From positions 1 to 7,393 of the forward strand of contig JALVAU010000297.1 in assembly GCA_027011025.1 (NCBI GenBank): a stretch of DNA of 7,393 nucleotides. Reading direction: 5' to 3'. Below are positions 5,985-7,393 of the stretch, piece by piece. Both the position numbers and the translations under genes were made by a program. The first letter of the stretch is position 1. Each line of letters opens with the position of its first letter. Below the pieces are notes generated by a model that had not been told where the DNA came from, made no database searches, and saw only the letters and a program-made list of their open reading frames with translations. The stretch comes from Campylobacteraceae bacterium (GTDB taxonomy: Bacteria; Campylobacterota; Campylobacteria; Campylobacterales; Sulfurospirillaceae).

Positions 5985-7335
5985 TTACCTCCCCATTACT
6001 TTTTACTTCCCATGTTTGTATAGCATTTCTGTGATATACTGCCTCTTTACCACGAGCTGCAACAATCTGTTTTGCTGTTGGTTGAGTATAGCCTGTATCA
6101 TCTGTTGCTCTACTCTGTAACATCATAGGTTTTCCATCCCAATTTACTTCTATTGCAAATCTCGTGACAGCTTTTGGAAGAACCACACTTGTAAACTTAG
6201 CTTCCTTCCATGTGTTTCCACCATCGGTTGAGACATCAACATGAGTGATGGCACCTCTTCCTGACCAGGCAATTCCTTCTACTTTTATAACGCCTTTTTT
6301 TGCATCTTTCCAGTTTCTCTCAGGACAAGGTGAAGTTATGACAGAGTTTGCTTCCATAACCCAGTTATACATTTTAGCGTGTCCATCATACTGTAGCATG
6401 GTGTATTTTGTACTCTCTTCTCTAACCATCCATGATTTTGTATCAAACTTCAATCTTTTTAGCCATTTTACCTGTATAGCTCCTTCCCAACCTGGAAGAA
6501 ATAGTCTTACAGGGTAACCTTGTTCAGGTCTTAGGGCTTCTCCATTCATCGCATATACAAGCATAGCATCATCTAAAACTTTCTCTATAGGAACACTTCT
6601 TCCGACACCTGCTGGATCTGAACCCTCAGGAAACATCCATTTTGCTTCTGGTTTTAAACCAATGTCTTCAAGTATGACTTTCAATGGAACCCCTGTCCAT
6701 TCAGAACAAGAGAGCATACCATGTGTGACTTGAAGTGAGTTTAGTCCCGGACCTCTGTATTCCATGCCATTATTGGCTGCACACTCAAATGAGTGGATAA
6801 CGCTGATGCTAGGGTACCTTTTGATGTCTTCCAAAGTAAGAACAACTTCTTTCTCTACAAGACCATGTATCAAAAGTCTCCACTCGAGTGGGTTTATGTC
6901 TATAACTCCACCATGGCATCTAGTAAAATGTAAACCATTTGGAACAATGATGCCTTTTAAATCCTGCCAAGGTGTAAAGCTGATAGATGCTTTTTGGTCA
7001 GCAGTAAGCCAAGGTACAAATCTTCTAACAACATTTGCTTCATACTTTGATGGAATACCATATGGATTTGCATTATTGTCTCTTCCCCACTTGAATCCCC
7101 AAGACGGATTATTTGGAGGTAAGTTTTTAGAATCAACATGTGACTCACCTGCTTCTAATTTCGTAGCACCGACACCCCCTAAGGTAGCGGCTGCTGCTGC
7201 GGAAAAGAAAAATCCTTTTCGCAAAAACTCTCTTCTACTTTTTTGAGGAGTTTTTTCCATCTCTTTGGCTACCTCTTTTTTTAATTCGGAAGTAGAGAGA
7301 GTGGAGCTAGATATATCTATTTTTACCTCTTTCAA
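5962..7335 (-). CDS. soxC: SoxC, molybdenum-cofactor subunit of sulfane dehydrogenase SoxCD
   Basis: This 457-residue protein belongs to the sulfite oxidase family. With SoxD it oxidizes the sulfane sulfur bound to SoxY in the periplasm. A twin-arginine motif (SRREFLRKG, residues 33-41) and an Ala-rich hydrophobic stretch mark Tat export, expected for a cofactor-loaded enzyme. The molybdopterin domain follows: HSFECAANNG (181-190) supplies the likely Mo-ligand Cys185, and LFLPGWEGAIQVKWLKRL (278-295) is another typical family segment. The C-terminal part (about 330-445) is the Ig-like dimerization domain, with VDVSTDGGNTWKEA. The start is TTG, preceded by GGAG 6 nt away. An ATG at codon 26 has no well-spaced ribosome site, although it would still leave the Tat motif intact. 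The 3' end overlaps soxD. Family and role are secure; the exact start is slightly uncertain. Confidence 0.95.
   Translation of the reverse strand: MKEVKIDISSSTLSTSELKKEVAKEMEKTPQKSRREFLRKGFFFSAAAAATLGGVGATKLEAGESHVDSKNLPPNNPSWGFKWGRDNNANPYGIPSKYEANVVRRFVPWLTADQKASISFTPWQDLKGIIVPNGLHFTRCHGGVIDINPLEWRLLIHGLVEKEVVLTLEDIKRYPSISVIHSFECAANNGMEYRGPGLNSLQVTHGMLSCSEWTGVPLKVILEDIGLKPEAKWMFPEGSDPAGVGRSVPIEKVLDDAMLVYAMNGEALRPEQGYPVRLFLPGWEGAIQVKWLKRLKFDTKSWMVREESTKYTMLQYDGHAKMYNWVMEANSVITSPCPERNWKDAKKGVIKVEGIAWSGRGAITHVDVSTDGGNTWKEAKFTSVVLPKAVTRFAIEVNWDGKPMMLQSRATDDTGYTQPTAKQIVAARGKEAVYHRNAIQTWEVKSNGEVNDVHIYA
5988..5994 (-). promoter_or_regulatory. Ribosome binding site for soxD inside the soxC 3' end
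   Basis: GGGGAGG on the minus strand sits inside the last codons of soxC. It is 3 nt from the first soxD ATG and 6 nt from the second, consistent with coupled translation and leaving the exact start one codon uncertain. Confidence 0.65.
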
Positions 7336-7341
7336 TTACAT

Positions 7342-7345
7342 CTCC
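7342..7345 (-). promoter_or_regulatory. Ribosome binding site for the TTG start of soxC
   Basis: GGAG (within AAAGGAGA, minus strand) lies 6 nt before TTG at 7335-7333. The nearby ATG between them is followed at once by a TAA stop and cannot be the start. This is the best reason to accept the rare TTG codon. Confidence 0.7.
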
Positions 7346-7358
7346 TTTAAATGATAAA

Positions 7359-7393
7359 AATATAATAATAAGTGATATTAAAATATTTTAATA
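7359..7393 (-). promoter_or_regulatory. AT-rich upstream region of soxC with an 18-bp palindrome
   Basis: The only sequence upstream of the operon within the window is almost pure A/T. A perfect 18-bp palindrome, TATTAAAATATTTTAATA (7376-7393), reaches the window edge and may continue outside. Downstream on the minus strand, TATTAT and TATATT (between 7370 and 7359) are possible -10 elements 24-35 nt before the start codon. No -35 element is clear. It could be a promoter with an operator, or simply low-complexity AT sequence. Confidence 0.3.

Noticed and set aside
6764..7246. A 160-codon plus-strand ORF antisense to soxC
   Set aside because: It lies entirely within conserved soxC coding sequence and its translation shows no family features.

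Overview
The window carries one compact sulfur-oxidation (Sox) locus, with every gene on the minus strand, so transcription runs from high to low coordinates. The order is soxC, soxD, soxX, soxY, soxZ, soxA, a small lipoprotein (soxK-like), soxB, and the first 97 codons of a secreted metallo-beta-lactamase-fold protein (soxH-like) that leaves the window at base 1. The plus strand holds only shadow ORFs. The DNA is AT-rich, and the protein style suggests a sulfur-oxidizing member of the Campylobacterota (Sulfurimonas, Sulfurovum or Arcobacter type): a SoxA with one haem, a SoxK-type lipoprotein, Lys-rich proteins and strong GGAG ribosome sites. The genus is inferred, not proven.

Layout: positions 7336-7393 are an AT-rich upstream region with a perfect 18-bp palindrome at the window edge. 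soxC (TTG start) overlaps soxD by 23 nt. soxD-soxX and soxX-soxY are 15-18 nt apart. A 210-nt gap full of hairpins, made of two tandem 81-bp units, separates soxY from soxZ. A 150-nt hairpin-bearing gap separates soxZ from soxA. soxA, soxK and soxB are tightly packed (gaps of 9 and 13 nt). A 28-nt hairpin lies between soxB and the soxH-like gene.

Together the products form a complete periplasmic thiosulfate-oxidizing system. SoxXA(K) oxidatively couples thiosulfate to the C-terminal Cys of SoxY in SoxYZ. SoxB hydrolyses off the terminal sulfone as sulfate. SoxCD oxidizes the remaining sulfane sulfur, and SoxB acts again to regenerate SoxYZ. Because SoxCD is present, oxidation all the way to sulfate is expected. 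SoxB, SoxC and SoxY carry twin-arginine leaders; SoxA, SoxX, SoxD and the soxH-like protein carry Sec-type leaders; the SoxK-like protein carries a lipobox.

No clearly new enzyme system is visible. The least explained material is the structured DNA in the three larger gaps of an otherwise tight operon, above all the tandem 81-bp units that separate soxY from soxZ even though their products form a 1:1 heterodimer.
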